Below, piece after piece: positions 1 to 6,309 of a stretch of DNA of 6,801 bases. The stretch comes from Melaminivora alkalimesophila (GTDB lineage Bacteria > Pseudomonadota > Gammaproteobacteria > Burkholderiales > Burkholderiaceae_C), in contig NZ_ALEE01000101.1 in assembly GCF_000282995.1 (NCBI RefSeq), positions 1 to 6,801 on the forward strand. The letters run 5' to 3'. The notes below the pieces were generated by a model. It saw only the letters and a list, made by a program, of their open reading frames with translations. It did not search any database and had not been told where the DNA came from. The first letter of the stretch is position 1, and each line of letters begins with the position of its first letter. A program made the position numbers and the translations under genes.

Positions 1-2
1 CG

Positions 3-347
3 GTCCCCGTCCCGGGGCCGGGCACGGTGGTCGTCGACCGGCCGCTGCGCTCGGGCCAGCAGGTCTATGCCCGCGGGGCGGACCTGGTGGTGCTCTCCAT
101 GGTCAGCTTCGGCGCCGAGGTCATTGCCGACGGCAACATCCATGTCTATGCGCCACTGCGCGGGCGGGCGATCGCCGGCGCGCGCGGCGACACCAGCGCG
201 CGCATCTTCAGCACCTGCCTGGAGCCGCAGCTGGTCTCCATCGCCGGCATGTACCGCACCACCGAGACCGAGCTGCCGGACGAGGTGCGCGGCCGGCCCG
301 CCCAGGTGCGCCTGGAGGGCGAGCGCATCCTGATCGAGCCGCTGTGA
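3..347 (+). CDS. minC: Septum site-determining protein MinC, C-terminal part (5' truncated by window edge)
   Basis: MinC is the FtsZ-polymerisation inhibitor of the Min system. MinD recruits it to the membrane to prevent division near the cell poles. The 114 visible residues are the C-terminal beta-helix domain, which dimerises, binds MinD and contacts the FtsZ tail. Recognisable blocks are [17 protein letters not shown], then [20 protein letters not shown], then the GARGD turn and the [13 protein letters not shown] QLVSIAGMY segment; they match the E. coli MinC C-terminal domain closely. The frame is open to the left edge, so the N-terminal FtsZ-binding domain and the true start lie outside the window. 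A GTG at 27 is internal and not a start. minD follows 79 bp downstream on the same strand, giving the standard minC-minD-minE order. The stop codon is TGA. The identification is firm because both the motifs and the neighbours agree. Confidence 0.96.
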   Translation, partial: VPVPGPGTVVVDRPLRSGQQVYARGADLVVLSMVSFGAEVIADGNIHVYAPLRGRAIAGARGDTSARIFSTCLEPQLVSIAGMYRTTETELPDEVRGRPAQVRLEGERILIEPL

Positions 348-426
348 CGGACCTGCCGCACGGCGCCTTCCACGATCATCCCCATCATCACCACAACGCA
401 GAGCAACGCACAAGGAAAACGCACAC

Positions 427-1242
427 ATGGCCAAGATCGTCGTCGTGACCTCCGGCAAGGGGGGCGTGGGCAAGACCACCACCAGCGCTGCCTTTGCCTC
501 GGGGCTGGCCCTGGCGGGCCACAAGACCGCCGTCATCGACTTCGATGTGGGCTTGCGCAACCTGGACCTGATCATGGGCTGCGAGCGCCGCGTGGTCTAT
601 GACTTCATCAACGTCATCCAGGGCGAGGCCAACCTGCACCAGGCCCTCATCAAGGACAAGCAGTGCGAGAACCTGTTCATCCTGGCCGCCAGCCAGACGC
701 GCGACAAGGAGGCGCTCACGCTGGAAGGGGTGGAGAAGGTGCTCAAGGAACTGGCCGACATGGGCTTCGAGTACATCGTCTGCGACTCGCCCGCGGGCAT
801 CGAGAGCGGCGCGCTCTACGCCATGCACTTCGCCGACGAGGCGATCCTCGTGACCAACCCGGAAGTCTCCTCGGTGCGCGACTCCGACCGCATCCTCGGC
901 ATGCTGGCGAGCAAGACGCGCCGCGCCATCGACGGCGGCGAGGGCGTGCGCGAGCGGCTGCTGATCACGCGCTACAACCCCTTGCGCGTGCAGGACGGGC
1001 AGATGCTCAGCCTGGAGGACATCCAGGACATCCTGCGCATCCCGCTGATCGGCGTGATCCCGGAGTCGGAGGCGGTGCTGCAGGCCTCCAACCAGGGCCT
1101 GCCGGCGATCCACCTCAAGGGCAGCGACGTGGCCGAGGCCTACGCCGACGTGGTCGCGCGCTTCCTGGGCGAGGAGCGCCCGATGCGTTTCACGGATGCG
1201 CTGCGGCCCGGATTCTTCAAGCGCATCTTCGGGGGGAGGTAG
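427..1242 (+). CDS. minD: Septum site-determining protein MinD (membrane-associated ATPase)
   Basis: MinD is the ParA/MinD-family ATPase that dimerises on ATP binding, inserts its C-terminal amphipathic helix into the inner membrane, recruits MinC, and is released when MinE stimulates hydrolysis. The product is 271 aa (270 in E. coli). The deviant Walker A motif GKGGVGKTT spans residues 10-18, with signature lysines K11 and K16. The VIDFDVGLRNLD block carries D38 and D40, and Walker B lies in IVCDSPAGIE. The NPEVSSVRDSDRILG block is the MinD-specific region. The last 18 residues, ending GFFKRIFGGR, form the membrane-targeting helix. The ATG at 427 is supported by an AAGGA Shine-Dalgarno at 412-416, by the MAKIVVVTSGKGG N-terminus matching the family, and by length. 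It sits between minC (79 bp upstream) and minE (6 bp downstream), so it is almost certainly part of a minCDE operon. No anomalies were seen. Confidence 0.99.
   Translation: MAKIVVVTSGKGGVGKTTTSAAFASGLALAGHKTAVIDFDVGLRNLDLIMGCERRVVYDFINVIQGEANLHQALIKDKQCENLFILAASQTRDKEALTLEGVEKVLKELADMGFEYIVCDSPAGIESGALYAMHFADEAILVTNPEVSSVRDSDRILGMLASKTRRAIDGGEGVRERLLITRYNPLRVQDGQMLSLEDIQDILRIPLIGVIPESEAVLQASNQGLPAIHLKGSDVAEAYADVVARFLGEERPMRFTDALRPGFFKRIFGGR
1235..1239 (+). promoter_or_regulatory. minE ribosome binding site inside the minD 3' end
   Basis: GGAGG sits 9 bp before the minE ATG and abuts the minD TAG stop (1240-1242). It fixes the minE start at 1249. It also implies that ribosomes finishing minD can re-initiate on minE, a simple way to keep the MinD:MinE ratio constant. 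The coupling is inferred. Confidence 0.75.
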
Positions 1243-1248
1243 CCAACG

Positions 1249-1512
1249 ATGTCCCTGTTATCGCTGTTTCTGGGCGAGAAGAAAAAGACCGCCAGCGTCG
1301 CCAAGGAGCGGCTGCAGATCATCCTCGCGCACGAGAGGAGCGGCCGCGGCGGTGCGCAGCCCGACTACCTGCCGGCGCTGCAGCGCGAGCTGCTGGCCGT
1401 GATCTCCAAGTACGTGCAGATCGACTCCAGCGACCTGAAGGTGCACTTCGAGCGCCAGGAAAACCTGGAAGTGCTGGAAGTCAAGATCGAGCTGCCCGAT
1501 CCGGGCCGCTGA
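1249..1512 (+). CDS. minE: Cell division topological specificity factor MinE
   Basis: MinE binds membrane-bound MinD, displaces MinC, stimulates ATP hydrolysis and so drives pole-to-pole oscillation. The product is 87 aa (88 in E. coli). Residues 1-30 hold the amphipathic membrane-contacting start (MSLLSLFLG) followed by the anti-MinCD segment, with [17 protein letters not shown] at 14-30. The rest is the dimerising topological-specificity domain, with [16 protein letters not shown], then the [19 protein letters not shown] strand region. The ATG at 1249 has a strong GGAGG Shine-Dalgarno at 1235-1239 that lies at the very end of minD, so translation of the two is probably coupled. There is only a 6-bp gap to minD. 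A short GC hairpin overlaps the stop codon. The downstream gene is convergent, so this is the end of the operon. Identification is firm. Confidence 0.98.
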   Translation: MSLLSLFLGEKKKTASVAKERLQIILAHERSGRGGAQPDYLPALQRELLAVISKYVQIDSSDLKVHFERQENLEVLEVKIELPDPGR

Positions 1513-1518
1513 GGCCCG
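1502..1518 (+). terminator. GC hairpin at the minE stop codon, possible weak terminator
   Basis: A 6-bp perfect stem (CGGGCC / GGCCCG) encloses a 5-nt loop that contains the minE stop codon. No long U-tract follows, only a TTT at about 1530. It could slow or end minCDE transcription before the convergent flavin-reductase gene, but GC-rich DNA makes such stems by chance. Confidence 0.25.
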
Positions 1519-1540
1519 CCGCCCGCGCGTTTGCCGCCGC

Positions 1541-2101
1541 CTACTTGTGCAGCGGGCGCGCGGCCTCGTCCGACAGCGCCCCCAGCGGGTGCTCGGTGTA
1601 GAACATGCCGCCGTGGTAGAGCAGCGGCGAGGCGTGTTCCAGGTGGCTGCAGCGCTCCACCTGGCCGACGAAGATGGTGTGGTCGCCCTCCACGTAGCGG
1701 CTGCGGTTGCGGCATTGGAACACCGCCGCGGCGCCCTCGAGCAGCGGCGCACCGCCCAGCCCCGCACTCCAGGCAAGACCGGCGAAACGATCGACGCCGC
1801 GCCGCGCGAAGCGCTCGGCCAGCTCGCGCTGCTCCACCGTCAGCACGTGGATGGCGTAGTGCGTGCTGCCGGCGAACAGGTCGTGCGAGCTGGTCTGGTG
1901 CGCCAGGCTCCACAGCACCAGCGGCGGGTGCAGCGACACCGAGTTGAAGGAGCTGGCCGTCAGGCCCACCGGCTCGCCTGCCGGACCGCGTGCGGTCACG
2001 ATGGTCACGCCGGTGGCGAACATGCCCAGGGCGTCGCGGAACTCGCGGGCGGAGAAGGCGGCGGGCGGCGGGGAGGAGGAGAGGGGAGTCGGGCGGGTCA
2101 C
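1541..2101 (-). CDS. Flavin reductase-like domain protein (FMN-binding split barrel)
   Basis: Members of this family bind FMN or FAD and commonly use NAD(P)H to supply reduced flavin to a partner monooxygenase in the cytoplasm. With the GTG at 2101 as start the product is 186 aa, typical for the family. Visible signatures are FRDALGMFATGVTIVTA at residues 21-37, GLTASSFNSVSLHPPLVLWSL at 46-66 (the flavin-binding strand and loop), GDHTIFVGQV at 139-148 and PLLYHGGMFY near the C-terminus at 159-168. The start is uncertain. A GTG at 2173 would add 24 residues with no family resemblance and lies closer to the divergent gene. I prefer 2101 because family proteins begin 10-20 residues before the FRDALGMFATG block, although its Shine-Dalgarno is weak. 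The gene is convergent with minE and divergent from the binding-protein gene. No monooxygenase partner is in the window, so the physiological substrate is unknown. Confidence 0.88.
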   Translation of the reverse strand: MTRPTPLSSSPPPAAFSAREFRDALGMFATGVTIVTARGPAGEPVGLTASSFNSVSLHPPLVLWSLAHQTSSHDLFAGSTHYAIHVLTVEQRELAERFARRGVDRFAGLAWSAGLGGAPLLEGAAAVFQCRNRSRYVEGDHTIFVGQVERCSHLEHASPLLYHGGMFYTEHPLGALSDEAARPLHK

Positions 2102-2106
2102 AGGCC

Positions 2107-2119
2107 CCCGATTATCGGG
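2107..2119. repeat. 13-bp inverted repeat just upstream of the flavin reductase start
   Basis: CCCGAT and ATCGGG arms flank a single T. On the minus strand the centre reads GATAAT, a five-of-six match to a sigma-70 -10 box, but I saw no good -35 box 16-18 bp upstream of it. It could be an operator, a -10 element for a nearly leaderless transcript, or chance. If the flavin reductase starts at 2173 instead, this element is coding sequence. Confidence 0.3.
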
Positions 2120-2229
2120 CGTCGCCCCGGCCGGCTGGGCGAGACCGTGGGTTTTGCCGCATTCCCCGCGCACGCTGCGCCCTTAAGCTTGCGCTTTCCA
2201 TGGTCCTTACGGGGAAGAGGGGGGAAGGC

Positions 2230-3420
2230 ATGCGCGCAACGGCATGGAGGAAAGCGGCTGCGGCCCTGGTCGTCGCTGCGCTGGCGGCGGTGGCCCAGGC
2301 CCAGCCCATCAAGGTGGGCGTGATCGGGCCGTTCTCCGGGCCGTCGTCGGATTTCGGCAAGCCCATGCTGCAGGGCATCCAGCTGGCCGTGGAGCAGTTC
2401 AACCAGGTGGGCGGCTACCTGGGCCGGCCGGTGGAGCTGGTCATCAAGGACGATGAGGCGGTGCCCGACGTGGGCCGCAAGCGCTCCGAGGAGCTGGCGG
2501 CCGAGGGCGTGGTCGCGGCACTGGGCTTTTGCAACACCGGGGTGGCCATGCCGTCCCTGGAGGTCTACCAGAAGGCGCAGCTGCCGCTGATCGTGCCCTG
2601 CGCCACCGGCACGCCCATCACGCGCGCCTACCCGCCCGAACAAAGCTACATCTTTCGCACCTCGGCGCCCGACAGCATCCAGGCGCCCTTCGTGGTGGCC
2701 GACATCGTGCGCCGGGGCTGGACGCGCGTGGCCATCTTCGCCGACGATACGGGCTACGGCCAGGCCGGGCGCAAGGACGTGGAGGCGGCCCTGGCGGCGC
2801 ACAAGCTGGCGCCGGTGTACACCGTGAACTTCCCGCTGGGCGCGAAGAACCTGACGGCCGAGCTGGCGGCGGCGCGCGACGCGGGTGCGCAGGTCATCTT
2901 CAGCTACACCGTGGGGCCGGAGAACGCCGTCATCGGCCTCGGGCGCAAGGAGCTGGGCTGGAAGGTGCCGATGGTGGGCGGCTGGCCGCTGTCCTTTCCC
3001 TTCTTCCTGGAGGGCGCCAAGGACGCGGCCGAGGGGGCGATGATGGCCCAGACCTTCATCGCCGAGCCGAGCAACGAGCGCCGCGCCTCCTTCCTGAGCA
3101 ACTACTCGCGCGCCTACCAGGGCCGCCCGGCCGTGCCGGTGGCAGCCGCCCAGGGCTACGACGCCGCCTACCTGCTGATGTATGCGCTGCTGGGGATTCG
3201 CGACGGCAAGTTCACTGGGCCGGCGGTCAAGCGCTCGCTGGAGAACCTGCCGCGCGTGTACTACGGGGTGGTGGCGACCTACGAGCGGCCCTTCTCCGAG
3301 CAGGAGAAGGACGCGATGACGCCCAGCATGCTCGTCATGGGCAAGGTGCAGAGCGGCGCCGTCACCTTCGCCTACCCGGAAGATGCCAGGCGCACGCTGA
3401 TGGTGCAGCGCAAGCGCTGA
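2230..3420 (+). CDS. ABC transporter substrate-binding protein, Leu/Ile/Val-type (Peripla_BP_6), secreted
   Basis: This is a predicted periplasmic receptor that captures a small ligand, usually an amino acid or an organic or aromatic acid in this family, and delivers it to an ABC permease. The product is 396 aa. Residues 1-24 are a Sec signal peptide: R2, R7 and K8, then an Ala/Val/Leu core, with likely cleavage after AQA at 22-24. The mature chain begins with IKVGVIGPFSGPSSDFGKPMLQG, typical of the LivJ-like fold. It continues through GRPVELVIKDDEA, the ligand-binding loop region around GFCNTGVAMP, the FRTSAPDS segment and TRVAIFADDTGYGQAG between lobes. The ATG at 2230 is chosen because it gives a clean signal peptide and follows a purine-rich ribosome site (AGGGGGG from 2218). 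The ATG at 2200 would add ten charged residues before the signal. No permease or ATPase genes flank it, so it is an orphan here. The ligand cannot be assigned from sequence alone. Confidence 0.93.
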   Translation: MRATAWRKAAAALVVAALAAVAQAQPIKVGVIGPFSGPSSDFGKPMLQGIQLAVEQFNQVGGYLGRPVELVIKDDEAVPDVGRKRSEELAAEGVVAALGFCNTGVAMPSLEVYQKAQLPLIVPCATGTPITRAYPPEQSYIFRTSAPDSIQAPFVVADIVRRGWTRVAIFADDTGYGQAGRKDVEAALAAHKLAPVYTVNFPLGAKNLTAELAAARDAGAQVIFSYTVGPENAVIGLGRKELGWKVPMVGGWPLSFPFFLEGAKDAAEGAMMAQTFIAEPSNERRASFLSNYSRAYQGRPAVPVAAAQGYDAAYLLMYALLGIRDGKFTGPAVKRSLENLPRVYYGVVATYERPFSEQEKDAMTPSMLVMGKVQSGAVTFAYPEDARRTLMVQRKR

Positions 3421-3430
3421 TCGGGCAGGC

Positions 3431-3457
3431 AAAAAAAAGGGCCGCTCGCGCGGCCCT
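3431..3457 (-). terminator. Intrinsic terminator of the dadA-type gene
   Basis: A perfect 8-bp stem (AGGGCCGC / GCGGCCCT, 3438-3445 and 3450-3457) with a TCGC tetraloop is flanked on the left by A8 at 3431-3438. Read on the minus strand this is a GC hairpin followed by eight U residues, beginning 27 bp after the dehydrogenase stop codon, which is textbook Rho-independent architecture. On the plus strand the hairpin is followed by CAAAAACC and lacks a U-tract, so it should terminate the convergent binding-protein transcript poorly, if at all. Confidence 0.9.
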
Positions 3458-3483
3458 CAAAAACCTCCTGCCGAGGTATCCGG

Positions 3484-4824
3484 TCACGCCAGGCGCAGCC
3501 CTCCGGCCGCGGTGCGGCCTTCGGCATCGCCGAGGAAGCGGAAGTCCATTGCCGGGCGCTCGCCGCTGATCAGCGCCGCCAGGGCCTTGCCCGAGCCGGC
3601 GCCGTGCGTCCAGCCGAGCGTGCCGTGGCCCGCGTTGACCCACAGACCGCGCACAGGGGTCTGGCCGATGAAGGGGATGTTCGTCGGCGTGGCGGGGCGC
3701 AGGCCGCACCAGTACTGCGGATTGCCCCCCTGCTCGGGCGTGCGCGTGTCGCACACCCCGGGCATGATTTCTTCGATGCGGCGCGACAGCATGTGGCAGC
3801 GCGCGCGCGCCACCGGGCTGTCGAGCGAGAGGTCGTAGCCACCCAGCTCGATGGTGCCGGCCACGCGCAACACGTTGCCCAGCCGGCTCATGGCGATCTT
3901 CTTGCCGTCGTCGATGGCCGAGACCATGGGCGCGGCCTCGGGCCGCAGGATCGGGAAGGTGGCGCTGTAGCCCTTGCCGGGGTAGATCGGGAGATCGACG
4001 CCGGCGCCGCGCAGCAGCGGGGCGCTCCAGCTGCCGCAGGCCACCACCACGGCGTCGCCCTGCAGGCGCTGCTCGGGCGGCGTGCCGCCCTGCGGGTCGC
4101 GCGCGCGGACGGTCACCGCACGGATGGCGCCGCCCTCGCGCTCCAGGCGAAGGACGTCGTGGCCATACAGGAAGCGCACGCCGCGCTCGGCGCTCAGACG
4201 CGCCAGCTCCTGGGTGAAGGTGCGCGCGTCGGCGCTCTCGTCGGTGCTGGTGAAGGTGCCGCCGGTGATGTGGGCTGCGTAGGGGGTGAAGGCGGGCTCG
4301 ATGGCCAGCAGCTCCTCGCGGCTCACCAGGCGCCGCTGCACGCCGTACTGGCGCATCAGCTCCACCGCCTGGCCGGCTTCCTCGAAGGATTTCTGGTCGG
4401 TGTAGAAATGCGCGATGCCGCGCTCGAGGCGGTGGCACTCGATGCCGGTGGCCTGCAGCAACTCCTTGTGGGCCGCGTGGCTGTACGCGCCCAGGGCGAC
4501 GATCTGCCGCACGTTGCGCGCGAAGGCCGCATCGTTGCACTGCGCCAGGAACTTCAGGCACCAGCTCCACTGGCGCCAGTCGAGCTGTGGGCGCAGCAGC
4601 AGCGGCGCCTCCTTGTCGAACATCCACTTGAGCGCCTTCCAGGGAGCATCGCGGTTGGCCCAGGGCTCGCAGTAGCTGACCGAGATCTGCGCCGCGTTGG
4701 CGTAGCTGGTCTCCAGCGCCGCGCCCGGCTGGCGGTCGACCACGGTCACCTCGTGCCCGCGCTCGCGCAGGTGCCACGCGGTGGAGATGCCGATGATGCC
4801 GGCGCCAAGAACGATGGTGTGCAT
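3484..4824 (-). CDS. dadA: D-amino-acid dehydrogenase, DadA family (FAD-dependent oxidoreductase)
   Basis: DadA enzymes oxidatively deaminate D-amino acids to 2-oxo acids and ammonia, passing electrons from FAD to the respiratory chain at the inner membrane. The product is 446 aa (432 in E. coli). Residues 7-12 are the GxGxxG dinucleotide fold (GAGIIG), and D30 ends the second strand. ETSYANAAQISVSYCEPWAN follows at about residues 38-57. KWMFDKEAPLLLRP and the TGGTFTSTDESAD substrate-domain block come next. The C-terminal FAD region has GLRPATPTNIPFIG from 374 and GHGTLGW at 399-405, both diagnostic of the family. The ATG at 4824 is preferred over upstream TTG and GTG codons because it begins directly at the Rossmann strand, though the Shine-Dalgarno is poor. 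The N-terminal block differs from the E. coli ANAGQISPGYAAPWA, suggesting a paralogous subgroup. No alanine racemase (dadX) neighbours it. It is divergent from an ArgP-like regulator. Exact substrate is unknown. Confidence 0.92.
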   Translation of the reverse strand: MHTIVLGAGIIGISTAWHLRERGHEVTVVDRQPGAALETSYANAAQISVSYCEPWANRDAPWKALKWMFDKEAPLLLRPQLDWRQWSWCLKFLAQCNDAAFARNVRQIVALGAYSHAAHKELLQATGIECHRLERGIAHFYTDQKSFEEAGQAVELMRQYGVQRRLVSREELLAIEPAFTPYAAHITGGTFTSTDESADARTFTQELARLSAERGVRFLYGHDVLRLEREGGAIRAVTVRARDPQGGTPPEQRLQGDAVVVACGSWSAPLLRGAGVDLPIYPGKGYSATFPILRPEAAPMVSAIDDGKKIAMSRLGNVLRVAGTIELGGYDLSLDSPVARARCHMLSRRIEEIMPGVCDTRTPEQGGNPQYWCGLRPATPTNIPFIGQTPVRGLWVNAGHGTLGWTHGAGSGKALAALISGERPAMDFRFLGDAEGRTAAGGLRLA

Positions 4825-4913
4825 GGCCACAAGTGTGGTACAAGGCGCGCGCAATCAAAAGCCTGATTAAACTTTGTCGAAATTCATCAGCCGAGCTAAT
4901 AGCGTGCACCGCC
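4825..4913. promoter_or_regulatory. Divergent promoter/operator region between dadA and the ArgP-like regulator
   Basis: This 89-bp spacer is visibly more AT-rich in its middle than the surrounding genes. It holds an interrupted inverted repeat, CTGAT (4863-4867) and ATCAG (4886-4890). Inside lies a T-N11-A arrangement (T4868, A4880) of the kind LysR-type regulators bind. A second repeat, CCACA-AG-TGTGG (4827-4838), sits immediately before the dadA start. A weak plus-strand promoter candidate is TTGTCG (4874-4879), a 17-bp gap, then TAATAG (4897-4902). Assigning these as operator sites is inference from the divergent layout. Confidence 0.5.
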
Positions 4914-5837
4914 ATGTCGACCTTTGATCCCGCCGCCCTGGAATGCCTGGCCGCCATCGTCGAGGAGGGGGGCTTCGAGCGCGCCGCGCGGCGCCTGCAC
5001 ATCACGCAGTCGGCCGTCTCGCAGCGCCTGCGCGCGCTGGAGGCGCAGGTCGGCTCGGTGCTGGTGGTGCGCAGCCGCCCGCTGCGGCCGACCACGGCCG
5101 GGCAGCTGCTGCTCAAGCACACGCGCCAGCTGCGGCTGCTGCGCGCGGACCTGGAGCGCGACCTGCAGGAGCTGGCGCCCAGCACGCGCGGCGGCGCGCG
5201 CGAGGAGGAGCGCATCGCCATCGCCATCAACGCCGACAGCATCGCCACCTGGGCGCTGGATGCGCTGGGCGACCTGGCGCGCGACCGGCTGCCGCTGGAG
5301 ATCATCGCCGACGACCAGGACTTCACGCAGGAATGGCTGCGCTCCGGCCAGGTGCTGGGCTGCGTGACCACGCTCCGGACGGCGCTGCGCGGCTGCCGGA
5401 TGCTGCCGCTGGGGGCCATGCACTACGTGGCGGTGGCCGCTCCCTCCTTCGTGCGCCGGCACCTGCCGCAGGGCCTGACGGCCCACAGTTTTCGCGATGT
5501 GCCCTTCCTGTCGTTCAACCGCAAGGACGACATGCAGACCGAGTTCATCATGCGCACCTTCGGTCTCAGGCGCGCCGCTGTCACCCGCATGTTCGTGCCC
5601 AGCTCGGAGGGGCAGGTGCACGCCGCCGCCGCCGGCTGGGGCGTGGGGGTGGTGCCGGAGCTGCTGGCGCGGCCGCTGCTCGAGGACGGCCGGCTGGTGG
5701 ACCTGGCGCCCGGCTCGAGCGTGGCGGTGCAGCTGTACTGGCACTCCTGGAACCTGGAGTCCGAGGTGCTGGACGCGCTGGCGGAGGCGCTGTGCAGCGC
5801 CGCCGCGCGCACGCTCGCGCAGCCGGCCGAGGCCTGA
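4914..5837 (+). CDS. LysR-family transcriptional regulator, ArgP/IciA-like
   Basis: This is a DNA-binding regulator of the ArgP (IciA/LysG) branch, whose characterised members sense lysine and arginine and control basic-amino-acid export and metabolism. The product is 307 aa, normal for the family. The winged helix-turn-helix occupies roughly residues 5-63, with FERAARRLHITQSAVSQRLRALE at 21-43 closely resembling E. coli ArgP. AINADSIATW at 104-113 matches the ArgP AVNADSLATW block that opens the effector-binding domain. DDMQTEFIMRTFGL and the LYWHSWNLES stretch near the C-terminus are also ArgP-like. The ATG at 4914 is selected because it places the helix-turn-helix at the usual distance; no convincing Shine-Dalgarno precedes it. 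It is divergent from dadA, the classic LysR position for controlling the neighbour. No lysE/argO exporter is visible, so I leave the symbol blank and infer dadA as the likely target. Confidence 0.92.
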   Translation: MSTFDPAALECLAAIVEEGGFERAARRLHITQSAVSQRLRALEAQVGSVLVVRSRPLRPTTAGQLLLKHTRQLRLLRADLERDLQELAPSTRGGAREEERIAIAINADSIATWALDALGDLARDRLPLEIIADDQDFTQEWLRSGQVLGCVTTLRTALRGCRMLPLGAMHYVAVAAPSFVRRHLPQGLTAHSFRDVPFLSFNRKDDMQTEFIMRTFGLRRAAVTRMFVPSSEGQVHAAAAGWGVGVVPELLARPLLEDGRLVDLAPGSSVAVQLYWHSWNLESEVLDALAEALCSAAARTLAQPAEA

Positions 5838-5842
5838 AGGCG

Positions 5843-5857
5843 CACCGGCCGGCGGTG
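5843..5857. repeat. Short hairpin between convergent regulator and usp genes
   Basis: CACCG and CGGTG arms enclose a 5-nt GCCGG loop in the 21-bp gap between two convergent stop codons. There is no U-tract on either side. It might act as a weak shared transcription end, but the stem is short and the base composition makes chance formation likely. Confidence 0.25.
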
Positions 5858-5858
5858 T

Positions 5859-6281
5859 TCAGCGGATCAGCAGCACCGGCACGTCGCACTTGGCCAGCAC
5901 CTGCGTGCTGACCGAGCCCATGACCAGCTTGCCCAGCGCGCTGTGGCCGTGCGTGCCCATGATGACCATGTCGAACTTGCCCGACTGCGCCACCTTGGCG
6001 ATGGTGTCGCCGGCGCCGCCCACCTTGATCATGACCTTGGCGTCCACCCCGTGGCGCGACAGGAACTTGGTCACGGCCGCCAGCACCTTCTCGCCTTCTT
6101 CCTGGTAGTAGCGCTCCACCACGTCCTTGCCGAGCGCGGCGCGCGCGCGCGGGGGGAGCTGCGGCTGCACCGTCAGGGCGGTGTAGGTGTGGTCGGTGCC
6201 CAGCATCTCCTTGTGCGCCGCAAGATAGGCCAGCATCTTCTTGGTGTAGGGACTGCCGTCCACGGCGAGCAGGATGTTCAT
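5859..6281 (-). CDS. Universal stress protein, single-domain UspA family
   Basis: Usp proteins are small cytoplasmic nucleotide-binding or dimerising proteins induced by starvation, oxidative or other stress; their biochemical role is often undefined. The product is 140 aa, the normal one-domain size. It opens with NILLAVDGS at residues 2-10, the first strand and ATP-binding Asp (D8). Near the C-terminus it carries the full ATP-binding signature G-2x-G-9x-G-S (G109, G112, G122, S123) within GTHGHSALGKLVMGS, followed by VPVLLIR. This places it with the ATP-binding (MJ0577-like) type rather than the non-binding UspA type. The ATG at 6281 has a strong GGAGGAA ribosome site (6286-6292 on the minus strand). 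The upstream gene on this strand ends 58 bp away, so co-transcription is possible but not shown. It converges with the LysR gene. Confidence 0.95.
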   Translation of the reverse strand: MNILLAVDGSPYTKKMLAYLAAHKEMLGTDHTYTALTVQPQLPPRARAALGKDVVERYYQEEGEKVLAAVTKFLSRHGVDAKVMIKVGGAGDTIAKVAQSGKFDMVIMGTHGHSALGKLVMGSVSTQVLAKCDVPVLLIR

Positions 6282-6309
6282 GGGGTTCCTCCGGTTGTCG
6301 TGTCTCGGT

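Noticed and set aside
361..420. CAT/CAC-rich run resembling a tandem repeat
   Set aside because: The units are irregular and the run is only about 20 bp, so it is not a tandem repeat or CRISPR-like element. It is kept only as the mini-ORF observation.
388..1113. A 241-codon minus-strand open frame opposite minD
   Set aside because: It is the antisense shadow of minD, with His/Asp/Val/Leu-biased composition and no motif.
663..1601. A 312-codon plus-strand open frame overlapping minD and minE
   Set aside because: It is the alternate-frame shadow of two unmistakable genes, Arg/Gly/Ala-rich and without a domain.
2120..2229. Sigma-70 promoter for the binding-protein gene
   Set aside because: TTGCCG at 2154-2159 is a fair -35 box, but nothing resembling a -10 box lies 16-18 bp downstream, and the AT-rich CTTAAGCTT patch is too far away. 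No promoter is called.
2098..3432. A 444-codon open frame on the minus strand opposite the binding-protein gene
   Set aside because: Its translation is rich in His, Arg, Gly and Ala with no recognisable domain. It is the expected antisense shadow of a high-GC gene whose plus-strand product has a signal peptide and family motifs.
3604..4866. A 420-codon plus-strand open frame opposite dadA
   Set aside because: This is an antisense shadow made of low-complexity Ala/Gly/Arg/His sequence. dadA itself has clear FAD-binding motifs on the other strand.
3362..5419. A 685-codon open frame on the minus strand covering dadA and part of the regulator
   Set aside because: It is the frame-shifted shadow of dadA plus the antisense of the regulator. 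The composition is Arg/Ala/Pro/Ser-heavy and it crosses the dadA terminator; no family motif is visible.
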